This document shows, in pieces, positions 12,838 to 13,481 of a stretch of 13,481 nucleotides of DNA. Both the position numbers and the translations under genes were made by a program. The DNA comes from Phycisphaerales bacterium (GTDB lineage Bacteria; Planctomycetota; Phycisphaerae; Phycisphaerales; UBA1924). The notes under the pieces were generated by a model. That model made no database searches, was not told where the DNA came from, and worked only from the letters and a program-made list of their open reading frames with translations. The stretch spans positions 1 to 13,481 of the forward strand of contig JALOQT010000006.1 of NCBI GenBank assembly GCA_025453375.1, read 5' to 3'. The stretch's first letter is position 1; each line of letters opens with the position of its first letter.

Positions 12838-13481
12838 TCAGTGTTCTCCGTCGCGGCCTGCACTCGCGGATGAGCCAGCCAGCACCTCGCGCGTGTGCTC
12901 ATACCAGTCACTGGTCAAGACGCCGTGCGGATCGCGATGGGCCTTCTCGGCCATGAACTCATCGATGCGCGGGTGGGCCGTGCGCAGTTGCGCGCCGGTG
13001 GCGAAGCGGTGATAGGTCAGGTAGTAACTGCCGCCTCTCGCCGTGGCCAGGTTGATCAAGCCGCGGAAGTGCTCCGCCGCGCGGGTGAGGCCCTCGGCGA
13101 TGTGGTCGATGTGCAGGTTGAAGATCACGCACGCCCAGCGATCCGGCGCGGGGCCGGAGCCATCGGTCAGCAGCGGGTGCGCCCAGGGCAGGAATGTCTC
13201 GGTATCGGGACGCGCCAGGCGGATCGTGCCGTAGATCACCTGCGCGGCGTGCGCGATCGAACCATGGCCCGACAGCTGGCGTGCCGCGTCACGCAGGAAG
13301 TCCATCAATCGGTGCGGAGGCACATACAGCTCGGTGATCATCTCGCTGCCCGGGCAGGTCGCGTGCAGGTGCTGATCAAGCTCGGCGTGATAGCCGCGAA
13401 CGTATGTGCCGTATTGATGACTGTCCGTCGTGTAGAGCTGGCCATCGGTGCGGATGTAGTGAGCGGCGTATTCGACAAAGG
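12838..13481 (-). CDS. FAD-linked oxidase/dehydrogenase, C-terminal part (N-terminus off window)
   Basis: 213 residues are readable, and the frame stays open to the right edge, so the FAD-binding N-terminal domain is not visible; an internal ATG at 13341 should not be taken as the start. The visible part begins YGTYVRGYHAELDQ in its first 40 residues, then SEMITELYVPPHRLMDFL, VIYGTIRLARPDTETFLPWA, and WACVIFNLHID, then ARGGSYYLTYHRFAT. It ends with HPRIDEFMAEKAHRDPHGVLTSDWYEH. This order of substrate-domain strands and the final R.DP.G.L.SDWY motif are typical of FAD-linked oxidases of the lactone oxidase/DprE1-like group. The substrate cannot be assigned without the N-terminus. The last 15 residues (AGSSASAGRDGEH) look disordered. 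It is convergent with the exbD-like genes. Confidence 0.82.
   Translation of the reverse strand, partial: FVEYAAHYIRTDGQLYTTDSHQYGTYVRGYHAELDQHLHATCPGSEMITELYVPPHRLMDFLRDAARQLSGHGSIAHAAQVIYGTIRLARPDTETFLPWAHPLLTDGSGPAPDRWACVIFNLHIDHIAEGLTRAAEHFRGLINLATARGGSYYLTYHRFATGAQLRTAHPRIDEFMAEKAHRDPHGVLTSDWYEHTREVLAGSSASAGRDGEH

Overview
The window is GC-rich bacterial chromosome, densely coded on both strands, with 14 supported protein genes and no RNA genes, CRISPR arrays or transposases seen. The likely source is a planctomycete, probably of the Phycisphaerae type. This is an inference from three things: a membrane protein with the split CxxCGYDL...CPECG zinc ribbon common in that phylum, a signal peptidase enlarged by big insertions, and a paucity of Shine-Dalgarno sites together with near-leaderless starts. 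It has not been checked by any search.

Layout. 1-1128 (-) is the N-terminal 376 residues of a glycogen-synthase-like glycosyltransferase that runs off the left edge. A 108-bp divergent gap separates it from a two-gene unit on the + strand: a secreted protein of unknown function (1237-2004) and a 591-residue type I signal peptidase (2011-3786). After a 222-bp repeat-rich gap come a 94-residue putative winged-helix protein (4009-4293, -) and, divergently, an OPT-family oligopeptide/metal-chelate transporter (4449-6563, +). Next on the + strand are a membrane protein with two zinc ribbons (6653-7174), an ABC-2 ATPase (7213-8190) and its permease (8187-9056), the last two coupled by an ATGA overlap. 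Two - strand membrane proteins follow: an unrecognised multi-pass protein (9171-9929) and a Gdx/SugE guanidinium exporter (10067-10396). Then an ExbB/TolQ-type proton channel protein (10668-11402) and two overlapping ExbD/TolR partners (11689-12222, 12219-12788) form an energy-transducing cluster. The right edge holds the C-terminal part of an FAD-linked oxidase (12838-13481, -).

Themes. Most genes serve the envelope: protein export and maturation, peptide uptake, ABC efflux, guanidinium efflux and proton-driven energisation. No biochemical pathway links all of them, and the window reads as housekeeping or core sequence, not a defence or mobile island.

The most unusual features are non-coding. 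(i) Nearly every intergenic gap carries short tandem words with a 7-bp period (GTGACGA, GGCCGAG, GGCATCA, ATTGCCC, GTTGAAG, GACTCAC), sometimes arranged as inverted pairs. (ii) Four genes end with their TGA stop inside the same TGAGGG repeat word. (iii) Five genes have a TAnnnT -10-like hexamer ending only 6-8 nt before the ATG, which predicts leaderless or nearly leaderless mRNAs. No gene-free stretch exceeds 300 bp; the largest are 286 bp (11403-11688), 271 bp (10397-10667) and 222 bp (3787-4008), all made largely of these repeats.
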